A stretch of 64,000 nucleotides of DNA, taken from positions 310,001-374,000 of the forward strand of contig NZ_JANHGR010000001.1 of NCBI RefSeq assembly GCF_026616205.1, read 5' to 3'. The translations under genes and the position numbers were made by a program. The stretch is from Halolamina litorea. Lineage in GTDB: Archaea > Halobacteriota > Halobacteria > Halobacteriales > Haloferacaceae. Positions 1-7,425 of the stretch are shown piece by piece (positions within the stretch are counted from its first letter, which is position 1; each line of letters starts with the position of its first letter). Under the pieces are notes generated by a model. That model saw nothing but the letters and a program-made list of their open reading frames with translations, searched no databases and had not been told where the DNA came from.

Positions 1-8
1 CGCTCGAC

Positions 9-36
9 CTTCCGAGAATGCCTCGGTTCTCGGAAG
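9..36 (-). terminator. Perfect 10-bp inverted repeat, likely terminator of the leftward genes
   Basis: Arms at 9-18 and 27-36 are perfectly complementary around an 8-base loop. The hairpin begins five bases beyond the stop codon of the leftward gene ending at 41, where a terminator or RNA 3'-end stabiliser would sit. No clear U-tract was seen, so it could instead be an operator. Confidence 0.5.
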
Positions 37-40
37 CGGG

Positions 41-142
41 TCACGCTACACCTCTCGCCGCGCCGTCGGCGTCGCCGGTGCAGAGCGGGCACTCGTCGTC
101 GCTGTTGCTGTAGCCGATCCGGTGGAGTGAACAGTAGTCCAT
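41..142 (-). CDS. Tiny CxxxH/CxxC zinc-binding protein (33 aa)
   Basis: This 33-residue frame begins MDYCSLHRIGYSN and has one Cys/His pair near the N-terminus and a CPLC pair in the middle, enough for a single zinc site. Its ATG overlaps the stop codon of the upstream AbrB-type gene, as expected of a translationally coupled viral operon. The function is unknown; such mini zinc fingers are common in haloviruses and may bind nucleic acid or protein. Confidence 0.6.
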   Translation of the reverse strand: MDYCSLHRIGYSNSDDECPLCTGDADGAARGVA

Positions 143-384
143 CAGTCCCACCCGTCGAAGTCCTCCGCCTCCCGAACACGGAACTCGTCGGCGCCGGCGT
201 CGTAGCCGATCTCGAGGTCGTCGCCCTTCTCCATGCCGAGCCGCTCGACCATCTCTTTCGGGAGTGAGACGGTGAAGGTGCCGTCGTTGGTGCCGAGGGT
301 CCGCTGACCGAGCGGGACCACATCGGAGTCGCTACCAGTCTTCGCTTCAGCCGCCGCCCGGCTGGGCCGAGATTTCGTCGCCAC
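142..384 (-). CDS. AbrB/SpoVT-type DNA-binding protein
   Basis: An 80-residue protein with a C-terminal swapped-hairpin signature (TFTVSLPKEMVERLGMEKGDDLEI, residues about 37-60) typical of AbrB/SpoVT/MazE-type transcription factors. The N-terminal 30 residues are basic and probably flexible. The GTG start at 384 was chosen because a TATA-like stretch (TATTTTAC on this strand) lies about 27 bases upstream, giving a leaderless transcript. It is transcribed away from the other AbrB-type gene at 715, so the two probably regulate the shared spacer. Likely a viral regulator. Confidence 0.75.
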   Translation of the reverse strand: MATKSRPSRAAAEAKTGSDSDVVPLGQRTLGTNDGTFTVSLPKEMVERLGMEKGDDLEIGYDAGADEFRVREAEDFDGWD

Positions 385-485
385 GGACTTCCTTGCGTGT
401 AGACTCGTAAAATACCTACGCGAGTATCTATGCCGGTATAAGGATCCCGAGCCGCCGAGTACGCCGACCCCGGAAAGCCGACCGC
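385..485. promoter_or_regulatory. Divergent promoter region between leftward and rightward viral genes
   Basis: This AT-richer spacer holds TATA-like stretches facing both ways: TATTTTAC for the leftward AbrB gene and tatctatg/ggtataagg for the rightward gene at 486. It is the only non-coding gap in this part of the provirus and is the natural target of the two flanking AbrB-type proteins. Confidence 0.5.
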
Positions 486-722
486 ATGGCAACAACGGTA
501 CACCGGAAGGAGCAGGGCGAGCAACGAAGCTACCTCGTCGCTCAAGCCACGGACGCGACCGGCCAACAGGTCGGAAGTCACGTCTTCCGCGTTGTCGACG
601 ACGCCGTCGACTACGTTGGCGAAGGCAACGCCGTCGGCGACTGGGAGCCCAACGAGGAGCTGACGAACGATGACGCACCGCAGTCCGCGCTCGATGCGGC
701 CCGCGAGGCCGCCGATGTCTGA
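486..722 (+). CDS. Hypothetical halovirus protein, acidic, 78 aa
   Basis: A short acidic protein of mixed predicted beta and helical character (SYLVAQATDATGQQVGSHVF, then a helical acidic tail) with no recognised domain. It is the first gene of the rightward operon, with a promoter in the spacer at 385-485. Its last codons overlap the ATG of the next gene by 8 bases, suggesting translational coupling. Function unknown. Confidence 0.65.
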   Translation: MATTVHRKEQGEQRSYLVAQATDATGQQVGSHVFRVVDDAVDYVGEGNAVGDWEPNEELTNDDAPQSALDAAREAADV

Positions 723-921
723 AGACGGCTATGCGGGCTCACGGAAGGTGCTGGAACGCGGTGGGAGTCTCACAGTGGGTATCCCGAAGGCGATTGTCGA
801 CCGCTACGGGATCGAGAAGGGCGACGACGTGTTCTGGAGCGACCGGGAAGGCGCCGATCGGCCCATGTTCATCCCGCCGGGGCGGGCAGAACTGGACCCG
901 GCGGGCGCAGGGGTGGCCTGA
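715..921 (+). CDS. AbrB/SpoVT-type DNA-binding protein
   Basis: A 68-residue protein with the pattern SRKVLERGGSLTVGIPKAIVDRYGIEKGDDVFW, a clear AbrB-like swapped hairpin. It shares the SLTV-IPK-V-RYGIEKGDD core with the divergent gene at 142-384, so the two are paralogous. The ATG at 715 was preferred because it overlaps the preceding stop; an upstream in-frame ATG at 670 would add a basic, arginine-rich extension. Probably a viral transcription factor. Confidence 0.75.
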   Translation: MSEDGYAGSRKVLERGGSLTVGIPKAIVDRYGIEKGDDVFWSDREGADRPMFIPPGRAELDPAGAGVA

Positions 922-1124
922 TGCACACCCACGAGCGCGGCGACGTGCTCGCCCTCCAAGCCGAAACGGAGGTCGAGCATCAAGCGCTGGTCCGCCTGTG
1001 CAGTATCCTCTCGCTCCCCGGGCTGCGCTTCCCGGCACCTGAGTGGCGACTCCCGTCGTGGGACGGCCTCGACCACGACAGCGACCGGGAGGCGCTGCTA
1101 CTCCCGGACGGAGGTGGTCGGTGA
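921..1124 (+). CDS. Hypothetical halovirus protein, 67 aa
   Basis: A small soluble protein whose ATG overlaps the stop of the preceding AbrB gene and whose stop overlaps the GTG of the next gene, so it sits inside a tightly coupled operon. It begins MHTHERGDVLALQAETEVEH and carries a WRLPSWDGLDHD segment. No domain recognised. Confidence 0.6.
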   Translation: MHTHERGDVLALQAETEVEHQALVRLCSILSLPGLRFPAPEWRLPSWDGLDHDSDREALLLPDGGGR

Positions 1125-1981
1125 GCTTCACCGTCGAGTTCGGGACGAAGAGCGGCGCCGACGCCGCTCGCGAGGAGCACGAGGAATACGTCTGCCCCGT
1201 CGACGACGACCGTCGGCTGAAGACCGTCGCGTTCATCGACGACACGCCCGAGGTCGTTCGCGATCAGCTCGAGGCCGGCGCCCAGACCGGCCGCGCCGAG
1301 CGCGACCAGGGCAGCGGGCAGGCCGATCTCACCGACGCCGAGAAGAACCGCGTCGGCCCGTTCGTCGAGGAGAACAACTACCTGAAAGCGGCCAGCGTGA
1401 AGGCGCTGCTCCGTGACAACGGCGTGAGCGACTGGGAAGCGTGGTACGACCCGGAACTCAGCGTCGACGAACACAAGTCCTCGATCCTCCCCGAAGCCCA
1501 GCAGGCCGGCGGGGGCGACCGGATCGAGAACGACGGACCCGATCGCGCCGCCGCCGCTCGCGCCGAGAAGGCAGCCGGTAGCCAGTGCGACCATGCTCAA
1601 GACCACTGCAAGCACGGTGATTCGGGCGCTTGCGAGTTCCTCCGGGAGTCCTGCGGGATGGACGACGACGAAGTCTCCGCGCTCCTATCTGACGAACCGA
1701 CTGCCGCCGATGATGAGATCACCGGCGACGCCGCCGGAGCCCTCGGCCGGGCGTGGCAGGGCTACAAGGCCGGCATCAGCCGGCTGGATCAGGAACTCTC
1801 CGACGCCGTGGAGGCGAAGGGCAACGCCGAGCAGGCGGCCGCCGCGATCAACGCGATTCGTGCCGACCACGGACAAGAGCCGATGGAGTTCAAGCGCCTC
1901 GAAGAGCTCAGCGACGAGCTCCAAGCGACTGGCCGCGACGCACACGACGCCCGGGGCCACGTCGAGGAGGCCAGCGCGTGA
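1121..1981 (+). CDS. Halovirus protein with a Cys/His-rich central motif, 286 aa
   Basis: The GTG start overlaps the upstream stop (GTGA). The sequence is acidic and mostly helical. A central cluster (CDHAQDHCKHGDSGACEFL, about residues 158-176, followed by a further Cys) could form a zinc site. The C-terminal third (GRAWQGYKAGISRLDQELSDAVE onward) looks like a coiled coil. It lies upstream of the packaging ATPase. The family is not recognised; roles in genome handling or virion assembly are possible but not shown. Confidence 0.65.
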   Translation: MSFTVEFGTKSGADAAREEHEEYVCPVDDDRRLKTVAFIDDTPEVVRDQLEAGAQTGRAERDQGSGQADLTDAEKNRVGPFVEENNYLKAASVKALLRDNGVSDWEAWYDPELSVDEHKSSILPEAQQAGGGDRIENDGPDRAAAARAEKAAGSQCDHAQDHCKHGDSGACEFLRESCGMDDDEVSALLSDEPTAADDEITGDAAGALGRAWQGYKAGISRLDQELSDAVEAKGNAEQAAAAINAIRADHGQEPMEFKRLEELSDELQATGRDAHDARGHVEEASA

Positions 1982-2622
1982 GCGACTACGAGTGTCCGGT
2001 CGACTGGTGTGATCACACCGGCAACCTCGACTCGGTGAGGGGCCACATCAACGGGTCGACCGACCCCGATCACGACTGGTCGGAACTGAAGGACCGGATC
2101 GAGACCCAGAACGACCAGCCGGAAGGGGGACCCTCGGAAGGGGTAGAACCCGGGGACGGCGCTGTTTCCGACCCCTCAGACGACGACCAAGCCGAAGAGG
2201 GGGATCTGACCAGCCACGAAGGGGGTGCTGAAGGGACCTCCGAAGGGGGTACGATGGCAACCGACGACGAGTACCAGAACCAGACCAACAGCGACCAGCA
2301 AGAATCGCCCGACGAGAGCCAGCCCGAGACCAGCAACGAAGGGGGTAACGACGACCCCTCTGAGGGGGGGTCGAGCCCCTCTGCAGGGACTGGCGCCGCC
2401 GCGGCAGGGGGTGCGACCGCCCTCATCGCCGGGCAATCGATGTGGGTCGTGGCGTCGATCGCCCTGCTCGCGCTGCTGGTCGTACTCCTGATCACCAGCG
2501 AAGGGGACGAACCGACCGAAGAGAGCGCGATGCAGACCAGCGACGGAGGGGGTATCGACGACCCCTCCGAGGGGGCCTCGGAGGGTGGTAGCGACGGCGA
2601 GACTGGAGGCCTGATCGACTGA
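1978..2622 (+). CDS. Zinc-finger, single-span membrane protein with Glu-Gly-rich repeats
   Basis: The GTG start overlaps the preceding stop. The N-terminus carries a C2H2-like finger (CPVDWC, then two histidines about 13 and 21 residues on). The middle is a low-complexity acidic region rich in EGG/SEGG repeats. A hydrophobic segment (VVASIALLALLVVLLI, about residues 156-171) spans the membrane, followed by a short acidic tail. It is probably a component of, or anchored to, the viral inner membrane. Its DNA has an unusual density of five-G tracts, described separately. Confidence 0.65.
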   Translation: MSDYECPVDWCDHTGNLDSVRGHINGSTDPDHDWSELKDRIETQNDQPEGGPSEGVEPGDGAVSDPSDDDQAEEGDLTSHEGGAEGTSEGGTMATDDEYQNQTNSDQQESPDESQPETSNEGGNDDPSEGGSSPSAGTGAAAAGGATALIAGQSMWVVASIALLALLVVLLITSEGDEPTEESAMQTSDGGGIDDPSEGASEGGSDGETGGLID

Positions 2623-2716
2623 TGCCCGACGACCAGCAAGAACCCACAGACGAGAGCGAGGTAGAGACCAGCCAAGAGGGGGCCCCTGGAGGGGGCGAAA
2701 GGGGTGGTAGCGACCA
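2119..2716 (+). repeat. Array of AGGGGGT-like G-tracts spanning two genes
   Basis: More than ten runs of four to seven G occur here, several in the shared context GAAGGGGGT (near 2219, 2242 and 2338) or its variants (near 2403 and 2544). The runs continue across the gene boundary at 2622 into an unrelated reading frame, so protein-level selection alone does not explain them. Whether they form G-quadruplexes or act as recognition sites is unknown. Confidence 0.55.
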
Positions 2717-3230
2717 GCCCGAGATCGACGCCGACGAGCAGGCCGACGTACCCGAGGGGCTCGCCGACATCGACCCCGAGGAAGCGGAGGAGGCCGCCGG
2801 CGTCGACGACGGCGACGACGATCCCGACGAAGAGGAGGTCGAGGACGAGCCGGCCGGCGCCGAGGGCGAGATTGCCGACCCCGACGGTTCCGGTGGAACA
2901 CCGCCCGACCCGAGCCCGGTCAAAGCCGGGAACCTCTACGTCTCGGTGGTCCAGTCGGTGACGAACGCCCAGATCGAGAAGTTCGGCGACGACGACGCCG
3001 AGGAACTGGGTGACGATCACTTCGAGCAGTACGACCTCGCCGGGCACTTCGACGCCACGATGGACTACATGGGGGTCGGCTCGGACATGGAGCCCCACGA
3101 GGCCCTGCTCATGGCGACCGTACTCTCGGTCGGTGACGGCCTCGTGAGCGAGACCGACGTGCTCGACAAGCAGGTGAGCCGCCTGATGGACAAGGCGATG
3201 AACGGCGAGAACGGGGGTGTCGCGGCATGA
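2622..3230 (+). CDS. Highly acidic halovirus protein, 202 aa
   Basis: The first half is low-complexity Glu/Asp/Gly (for example DDGDDDPDEEEVEDE). The second half (SPVKAGNLYVSVVQSVTNAQ onward) looks folded and helical. The ATG overlaps the upstream stop by one base, and the stop overlaps the next ATG. No family recognised. Its position just upstream of the ATPase suggests an assembly or packaging role, but that is inference. Confidence 0.6.
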   Translation: MPDDQQEPTDESEVETSQEGAPGGGERGGSDQPEIDADEQADVPEGLADIDPEEAEEAAGVDDGDDDPDEEEVEDEPAGAEGEIADPDGSGGTPPDPSPVKAGNLYVSVVQSVTNAQIEKFGDDDAEELGDDHFEQYDLAGHFDATMDYMGVGSDMEPHEALLMATVLSVGDGLVSETDVLDKQVSRLMDKAMNGENGGVAA

Positions 3231-3769
3231 TGGGCGGCATGAAGAAGCGGATGATGAACCAACTGCTCGACTCCGGGATGACCGAGCACCTCACCTCCGT
3301 GCTCGCACGGGCCGAGCACGAACTCCTCACCACCGCCAAGCGGATGGAGGACGCCCACGGCACCGAAACGCTGGGCGATCTCCCAACCGTCGAGGAGCGG
3401 CAGACCGCGCTGAAGGGACTGATCGAGGCCCTCGTCACCGACAGCGTCGACGAGGTCTGGATCAAGCAGGTCGCCCCCGCCCTACTCGACGCTCCCGAGA
3501 AGGCCGACTCCTACCTCGGCATGAGCGATGACGAGTGGACGGACCAGATGGCGAACTGGGCCGACTTCTACCGCGAGAACGGCGCCGAGGGAACCGACCG
3601 CGCTCTCGCCGAGCACCACGTTCAGAGCACGTTCGGCGTCGACCTCGACACGTTCGAGGACCGCGTCGTCAACTGGCAGCGCGGCGAGGAGGCCGAACGG
3701 ATCTTCGCCGGGAACTTCCGTGCCGTCCGGCGCTCGATGGAGAACGTCACCGAGGTGGCAGAGGAGTGA
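3227..3769 (+). CDS. Helical halovirus protein preceding the packaging ATPase, 180 aa
   Basis: A soluble, predominantly helical protein beginning MMGGMKKRMMNQLLDSGMTE, with overlapping starts and stops on both sides. The next gene (ATPase) begins four bases before this stop (GTGA), so the two are translationally coupled and may act together. No known domain. Confidence 0.6.
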   Translation: MMGGMKKRMMNQLLDSGMTEHLTSVLARAEHELLTTAKRMEDAHGTETLGDLPTVEERQTALKGLIEALVTDSVDEVWIKQVAPALLDAPEKADSYLGMSDDEWTDQMANWADFYRENGAEGTDRALAEHHVQSTFGVDLDTFEDRVVNWQRGEEAERIFAGNFRAVRRSMENVTEVAEE

Positions 3770-4551
3770 CCCGGCGCCTGCTGGCGGCGATGTCCGGCTG
3801 GGGGAAGTCGTGGTACGCCCAACTCCTCTTCGAGACGAACCTCCCCGAGTTCGACCTCGTCGCTATCTTCGACTACAAGGACGAGTACCGGGGGCTGGTG
3901 AAGGCCGGGCTGGCGAGCCACTACATCGTCGGCGATCGGGAGCGAGCGTGGTCCGTCGAGGACTGGGAGGCCTTCTTCGAGTCGAACCCGAAGGTCGTGC
4001 TCGCCCGCCACCGGCTCAAGCCCGAGGAGTGGCGCGAGGTCGTCGCGAAGGCCGTGCAGGCGCTCCGGAACCTCGCCGGACCGTCCCGGTCGGCGCTCGC
4101 GGGGATCGACGAGGCACACTTCGTCGCTCCCCAGACCGGGAAGATCCCCGACGCAATCGAGGGACTGTCGACGACCGGCCGCGGTGAGGGAGCGTCGAGT
4201 ATGTGGATCACGCAGCGACTCGCCAAGCTCGACGAAACTGTCGGCTCTCAGTGCGACGAGCGGATCATCGGCGGCTTCTCGGGCGACCGCGACCGAGGCA
4301 AGGTCGATCCCGAGTACCCCGAGGACGTACACAACCCGCAAGCTCGGAGCATCGCCCGACTCCCTGATGAACTCCGAGTCGATGGCGAGAGCATCGCTCT
4401 ACGCCGCTTCGAAGAAGACGGGAGTACCGTCGGCTCGGAGTGGGTCTACTCCAACAATAAGGGGGAGATGGAACGCCGCGACACCCGAGAACTGACCATG
4501 CAGACCACCCACTACGGCCCCGAGGGCCACCCGATTCACGACCCGAACTGA
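3766..4551 (+). CDS. FtsK/HerA-superfamily genome-packaging ATPase
   Basis: A 261-residue P-loop ATPase starting at GTG. Walker A is read as MSGWGKSW near residue 9, very close to the N-terminus, and Walker B as ALAGIDEAHF near residue 106. A polar TRGEGASSMWITQR stretch follows, like the sensor region of viral packaging ATPases. Size, motif spacing and placement one small gene before the capsid pair match the A32/FtsK-like ATPase of tailless membrane-containing haloviruses. It is expected to power DNA entry into preformed capsids. The lack of an N-terminal extension before Walker A is normal for this group. Confidence 0.85.
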   Translation: MTRRLLAAMSGWGKSWYAQLLFETNLPEFDLVAIFDYKDEYRGLVKAGLASHYIVGDRERAWSVEDWEAFFESNPKVVLARHRLKPEEWREVVAKAVQALRNLAGPSRSALAGIDEAHFVAPQTGKIPDAIEGLSTTGRGEGASSMWITQRLAKLDETVGSQCDERIIGGFSGDRDRGKVDPEYPEDVHNPQARSIARLPDELRVDGESIALRRFEEDGSTVGSEWVYSNNKGEMERRDTRELTMQTTHYGPEGHPIHDPN

Positions 4552-4745
4552 TGGCACGAACGCAAACCACCCTCCAAGGGGCTGACTCGGAGCGCTTTCA
4601 GGCTAACCTCGATCGAGTCGCCGACCTGCGCGGCGGCGCCGAACCATCGAACGCCGAACTCGTCCGCATGATGCTGGACCAGTTCGACCCAACCGAAGCC
4701 GTCAGAAACCCCGATGGCTCTGCCAAGAGAGGGGGTTTGCTGTAA
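4551..4745 (+). CDS. Small helical protein, possibly RHH-like, 64 aa
   Basis: The ATG overlaps the ATPase stop by one base. The sequence (SERFQANLDRVADLRGGAEPSNAELVRMMLDQF) has a helix-turn-helix spacing loosely like a ribbon-helix-helix protein, but the N-terminal strand is unclear. It ends the ATPase operon just before a strong hairpin. Function unknown. Confidence 0.55.
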   Translation: MARTQTTLQGADSERFQANLDRVADLRGGAEPSNAELVRMMLDQFDPTEAVRNPDGSAKRGGLL

Positions 4746-4747
4746 AA

Positions 4748-4775
4748 CGCTGCACGCTACAGCACCCGTGCAGCG
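4748..4775 (+). terminator. Perfect 9-bp hairpin between the ATPase and capsid operons
   Basis: Arms at 4748-4756 and 4767-4775 pair perfectly around a 10-base loop, three bases after the preceding stop codon and followed by ggcttt. It separates the ATPase block from the virion block and may end or process the upstream transcript. A TATA-like actatagg lies at about 4810, close to the next start. Confidence 0.5.
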
Positions 4776-4822
4776 GGCTTTCGTGGCCGGTTGAAGGGTC
4801 CGACAGCCCGACTATAGGGTGC

Positions 4823-5113
4823 ATGGCAGAAATGGCAGATGCGTTCGAGCAAGTGATCGAGTTCGACATGTGGGAACGAGTGCTGGCGATCCTCGCCGGC
4901 TTCTTCGCGCCCACGGTCCTACAGAACCTCGCCGGCGGGGTCATGCCGGCAGCGGTCGACCACCGCGAAGTCTACGGCCTCGCCGTCGTCGCCGGCGGAC
5001 AGATGTCTCCGAAGTACAGCACCGAACTGAGCCTCGGCGGCGGCGTCTACACGGCTGACGCGGCCGCAGAGCGCTTCGGCGTCAAGAGCACCATCGTCGA
5101 GGCGGGGGCGTAA
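4823..5113 (+). CDS. Small membrane-associated virion protein upstream of the capsid genes
   Basis: A 96-residue protein with a hydrophobic stretch (VLAILAGFFAPTVLQNLAGG, about residues 20-39) and a second weakly hydrophobic segment. It sits directly before the small capsid gene, the place taken in SH1-like viruses by a small membrane structural protein (VP12), so it is probably a virion membrane protein. Assignment is by position and hydrophobicity only. Confidence 0.6.
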   Translation: MAEMADAFEQVIEFDMWERVLAILAGFFAPTVLQNLAGGVMPAAVDHREVYGLAVVAGGQMSPKYSTELSLGGGVYTADAAAERFGVKSTIVEAGA

Positions 5114-5116
5114 ACG

Positions 5117-5590
5117 ATGGCTGAAACCCTCTCCAACCTCGGCACCCAGAAGGTCGAAGCGACCGAGAAGACCAACGTTCCCGGCCAGATGACCGACATT
5201 CTGGCCTTCTCGCCCATCGACAGCATCCTCCTGATCCTGTCGAACCGCGGCGGCGGTATCCCCTTCCGCTTCGACCTCCGCGACTCCAACAACGACCCCC
5301 TCCCACAGGACACCGAGCTCGAGATCGTCTACAACGCGCCGCACTTCCAGCGGCCCCAGACGGTCTCCGAGACGCTCGGGAACATCTCGACGTACAACCG
5401 CCTCTCAATCAAGGAGCAGCAGAACGAGGACTACATCGAGCAGACCCGAATCTCCCTGAACGGGAACCGACTGGAGGTCCGCGACATCGACACGGCCTCG
5501 GTCGCGATCAACTCCAGCGAACAGATCGACTGGTCCAACTCGCGGGCCTACGTCGACAAGGACAACGTCACGACCCGACAGGAGGCCTGA
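5117..5590 (+). CDS. Small major capsid protein candidate (SH1 VP7-like)
   Basis: A 157-residue, cysteine-free, beta-rich protein (DILAFSPIDSILLILSNRGG, then alternating polar strands) consistent with a single jelly roll. It lies immediately upstream of a larger beta-rich protein of about 244 residues. Paired small and large single-jelly-roll capsid proteins in this order, following a packaging ATPase, are the hallmark of SH1/SNJ1-type viruses. The identification rests on size, fold character and order; structure prediction would settle it. Confidence 0.75.
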   Translation: MAETLSNLGTQKVEATEKTNVPGQMTDILAFSPIDSILLILSNRGGGIPFRFDLRDSNNDPLPQDTELEIVYNAPHFQRPQTVSETLGNISTYNRLSIKEQQNEDYIEQTRISLNGNRLEVRDIDTASVAINSSEQIDWSNSRAYVDKDNVTTRQEA

Positions 5591-5591
5591 A

Positions 5592-6326
5592 ATGGTGGAG
5601 GACCGCATCCTGAAGGAACTCCGCGAGGCCGACACCTACAGCGACCACTTCAGCCGTGCGGACTTCGACCAGTTCGCCGGCGTCGCCGGGTCGAACGAAC
5701 TCGTCGCCGAGACGCAGGTCCGCCGGCCCCACGCGCTCGCCGAGGGCGTTCCGGTGGACGTGGCGATCATGGCCTACGAGGAGTTCACGGCCGACGGCAC
5801 GGCGGGCAACAGCGAGACGCTGAACCTCTCGCATGACCCCGTCGAGTCCACCGCAACCGCGGAGCCGATCGTCGTCTACGAGGATGACTCACGCCTTGCG
5901 ATCGACTCGCGGGACTACGAGAATGACACGGTGACCGTCACGCCGGCGAACGCCGACAGCACGCTGGGCGTGTTCTACGCTAGCGGCGAGCAGGCCCGCG
6001 TGGCTGTCCAGAAGACCGCGCCGGCGGCGAAGGCACAGGAGACGCTCTGGTCGGGCGACACCGGCCTGATCCATCTCCGTGACACGGCCCGCGAGCCGAT
6101 CACGCTAGAGTTCGGGAGTTCGCCGCTTCAGGCGGTCATCCCGACCGACTGGCGCCTCCAGGTGTACGTCGACGCACCGTACACGGCTCGCTTCGCCAAG
6201 GACATCGGCGGCGACGGGAACGAGGAGGTCGCGTCGAACTCCCTGCTCGGGTTCCAGTACCGCGCCACTCGTGACGAGATCGAGGGCCTGAAGACCGCTG
6301 TGGCGCAGGACTCCGCGGGGCGGTAG
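5592..6326 (+). CDS. Large major capsid protein candidate (SH1 VP4-like)
   Basis: A 244-residue beta-rich protein with no membrane segment, directly following the small capsid candidate after a one-base gap. The N-terminus is helical and acidic, and the body contains repeated strand-forming stretches (PVDVAIMAYEEFTADGTAGN; TVTVTPANADSTLGVFYASG). Size and order match the large single-jelly-roll capsid protein of SH1-like viruses, which pairs with the small one to build turreted capsomers. Confidence 0.75.
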   Translation: MVEDRILKELREADTYSDHFSRADFDQFAGVAGSNELVAETQVRRPHALAEGVPVDVAIMAYEEFTADGTAGNSETLNLSHDPVESTATAEPIVVYEDDSRLAIDSRDYENDTVTVTPANADSTLGVFYASGEQARVAVQKTAPAAKAQETLWSGDTGLIHLRDTAREPITLEFGSSPLQAVIPTDWRLQVYVDAPYTARFAKDIGGDGNEEVASNSLLGFQYRATRDEIEGLKTAVAQDSAGR

Positions 6327-6554
6327 ATGGCCGGGCTGATTCCCGAGGCTGACGGCGGCGAGGACGCTTCGACTCACGGGGGTGACCAGACGTTCTCGAC
6401 CGACGACGCGGCTTCGGAGAGCCCGCCTAGCGGCTCGCATCTCGACTCGTTCTTCGCCGGGTCGGGCTGGACGCGGGAGGACGTGATGCTCCTGCTCATG
6501 TTCGTACAGGCGTCGCTCCTGCTCGCGTGGTACGTGGGGGTCAGCGATGCCTAA
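6327..6554 (+). CDS. Single-span membrane virion protein, 75 aa
   Basis: It starts directly at the capsid gene stop. An acidic, flexible N-terminus is followed by one C-terminal transmembrane helix (VMLLLMFVQASLLLAWYVGV, about residues 52-71). In SH1-like genomes a small membrane structural protein (VP13) follows the large capsid protein, so that role is plausible here. It overlaps the next gene by 8 bases. Confidence 0.65.
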   Translation: MAGLIPEADGGEDASTHGGDQTFSTDDAASESPPSGSHLDSFFAGSGWTREDVMLLLMFVQASLLLAWYVGVSDA

Positions 6555-6687
6555 GGTCGATGACGAGGCCTGCACGGTCGACGAGATGACCGACGACGAG
6601 CTGGCGAAGGCCGTCGAGGACGCGATCGACGCGGGTGGCGACGCCGACTCCGAGGAGGTGATGGGCTTTGCCCCGCGTGATTCCTGA
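6547..6687 (+). CDS. Acidic 46-aa halovirus protein
   Basis: A very short acidic frame beginning MPKVDDEACTVDEMTDDELA, helical, overlapping both the preceding membrane protein and the following gene. Its 3' part contains GGAGGTGAT (6654-6662), an excellent match to the 16S rRNA 3' end, which serves the next gene. Nested small genes of this kind are usual in halovirus operons. Function unknown. Confidence 0.55.
   Translation: MPKVDDEACTVDEMTDDELAKAVEDAIDAGGDADSEEVMGFAPRDS
6654..6662 (+). promoter_or_regulatory. Strong Shine-Dalgarno site choosing a TTG start
   Basis: GGAGGTGAT matches the anti-Shine-Dalgarno sequence over nine bases and ends five bases before a TTG at 6668. This supports TTG rather than the GTG at 6677 as the start of the next protein, and shows that initiation inside this overlapping operon uses ribosome binding sites. 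Confidence 0.6.
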
Positions 6688-7033
6688 GCCAAGCCCCGAC
6701 GACACGCCGTTCTTGGAGCCGTTCACGATCAGCGTGCCGGCGGGCTCGAAGGGGACCGTGACGTTCGTTCCCGAAGAGTCAGGGTCGACGTTCTACCTCG
6801 CGTCGGTCGCCATCTCGAAGGAGGAACAGACCACCTACGAGATCCGCGACGACAGCACGCCGATGTACGGCCCGGCAGCGGTCCCGCCGACCGACATCGA
6901 CGACTCCGGGGTGACATGGGTTCCCTGCCAGAGCTTCGAGTCGTCGCTGAAGGTCATCATCAAGAACGTCTCCAGCACCCAGCGCACCTACACGGTGCTC
7001 CCGATGGGCTACGAGACCGTGGAGGGCGCCTGA
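6668..7033 (+). CDS. Beta-rich virion protein candidate, 121 aa
   Basis: A beta-sandwich-like protein (PFTISVPAGSKGTVTFVPEE; SLKVIIKNVSSTQRTYTVLP) of the kind used for capsid-associated or spike-base proteins. TTG at 6668 is favoured by the ribosome binding site at 6654-6662; GTG at 6677 is the alternative. It lies in the virion gene run. No family recognised. Confidence 0.6.
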   Translation: MPRVIPEPSPDDTPFLEPFTISVPAGSKGTVTFVPEESGSTFYLASVAISKEEQTTYEIRDDSTPMYGPAAVPPTDIDDSGVTWVPCQSFESSLKVIIKNVSSTQRTYTVLPMGYETVEGA

Positions 7034-7425
7034 TGGGGCTGTTCACGCTCGGGAAGATCGAACGGCTCCGCGGCGTCGTCGACCGCGCCGGCGACTTCCG
7101 GCCGGCGGCCAACGCCGACCTCCAGGAGAAGATCCGGGACTTCCTCGGCAACCGTGACGGGCTGACGCAGTTCGTCTACTCCACCGACGGGACTGCCGCC
7201 GAGGCGCTCGACTCGAAGAGCGTCCCCGGCGGCGTCGAGGCGCTTGTCGAGTACCAACAGGGCAACGACGGCGTCGTCTTCCTCGGCGACGAGAACGGCC
7301 AAGAGATCGCGCTCACTGCGACCGGGCAGGGCCGCAGCTTCCGCGTCAGCGACACTAGCGTCATCTACGTTCGGACGCCGACGGCTGGCGACAGCGTCGT
7401 CGTCACGTTCGAGGGTGGTGCCTGA
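7033..7425 (+). CDS. Virion protein candidate, 130 aa
   Basis: The ATG overlaps the previous stop. A helical N-terminal half (KIERLRGVVDRAGDFRPAAN) precedes a beta-rich second half (DGVVFLGDENGQEIALTATG). It ends one base into the start of the next gene. It is probably a structural or vertex-associated protein from its place between the capsid genes and the histidine-containing spike candidate; no homology was recognised. Confidence 0.55.
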   Translation: MGLFTLGKIERLRGVVDRAGDFRPAANADLQEKIRDFLGNRDGLTQFVYSTDGTAAEALDSKSVPGGVEALVEYQQGNDGVVFLGDENGQEIALTATGQGRSFRVSDTSVIYVRTPTAGDSVVVTFEGGA

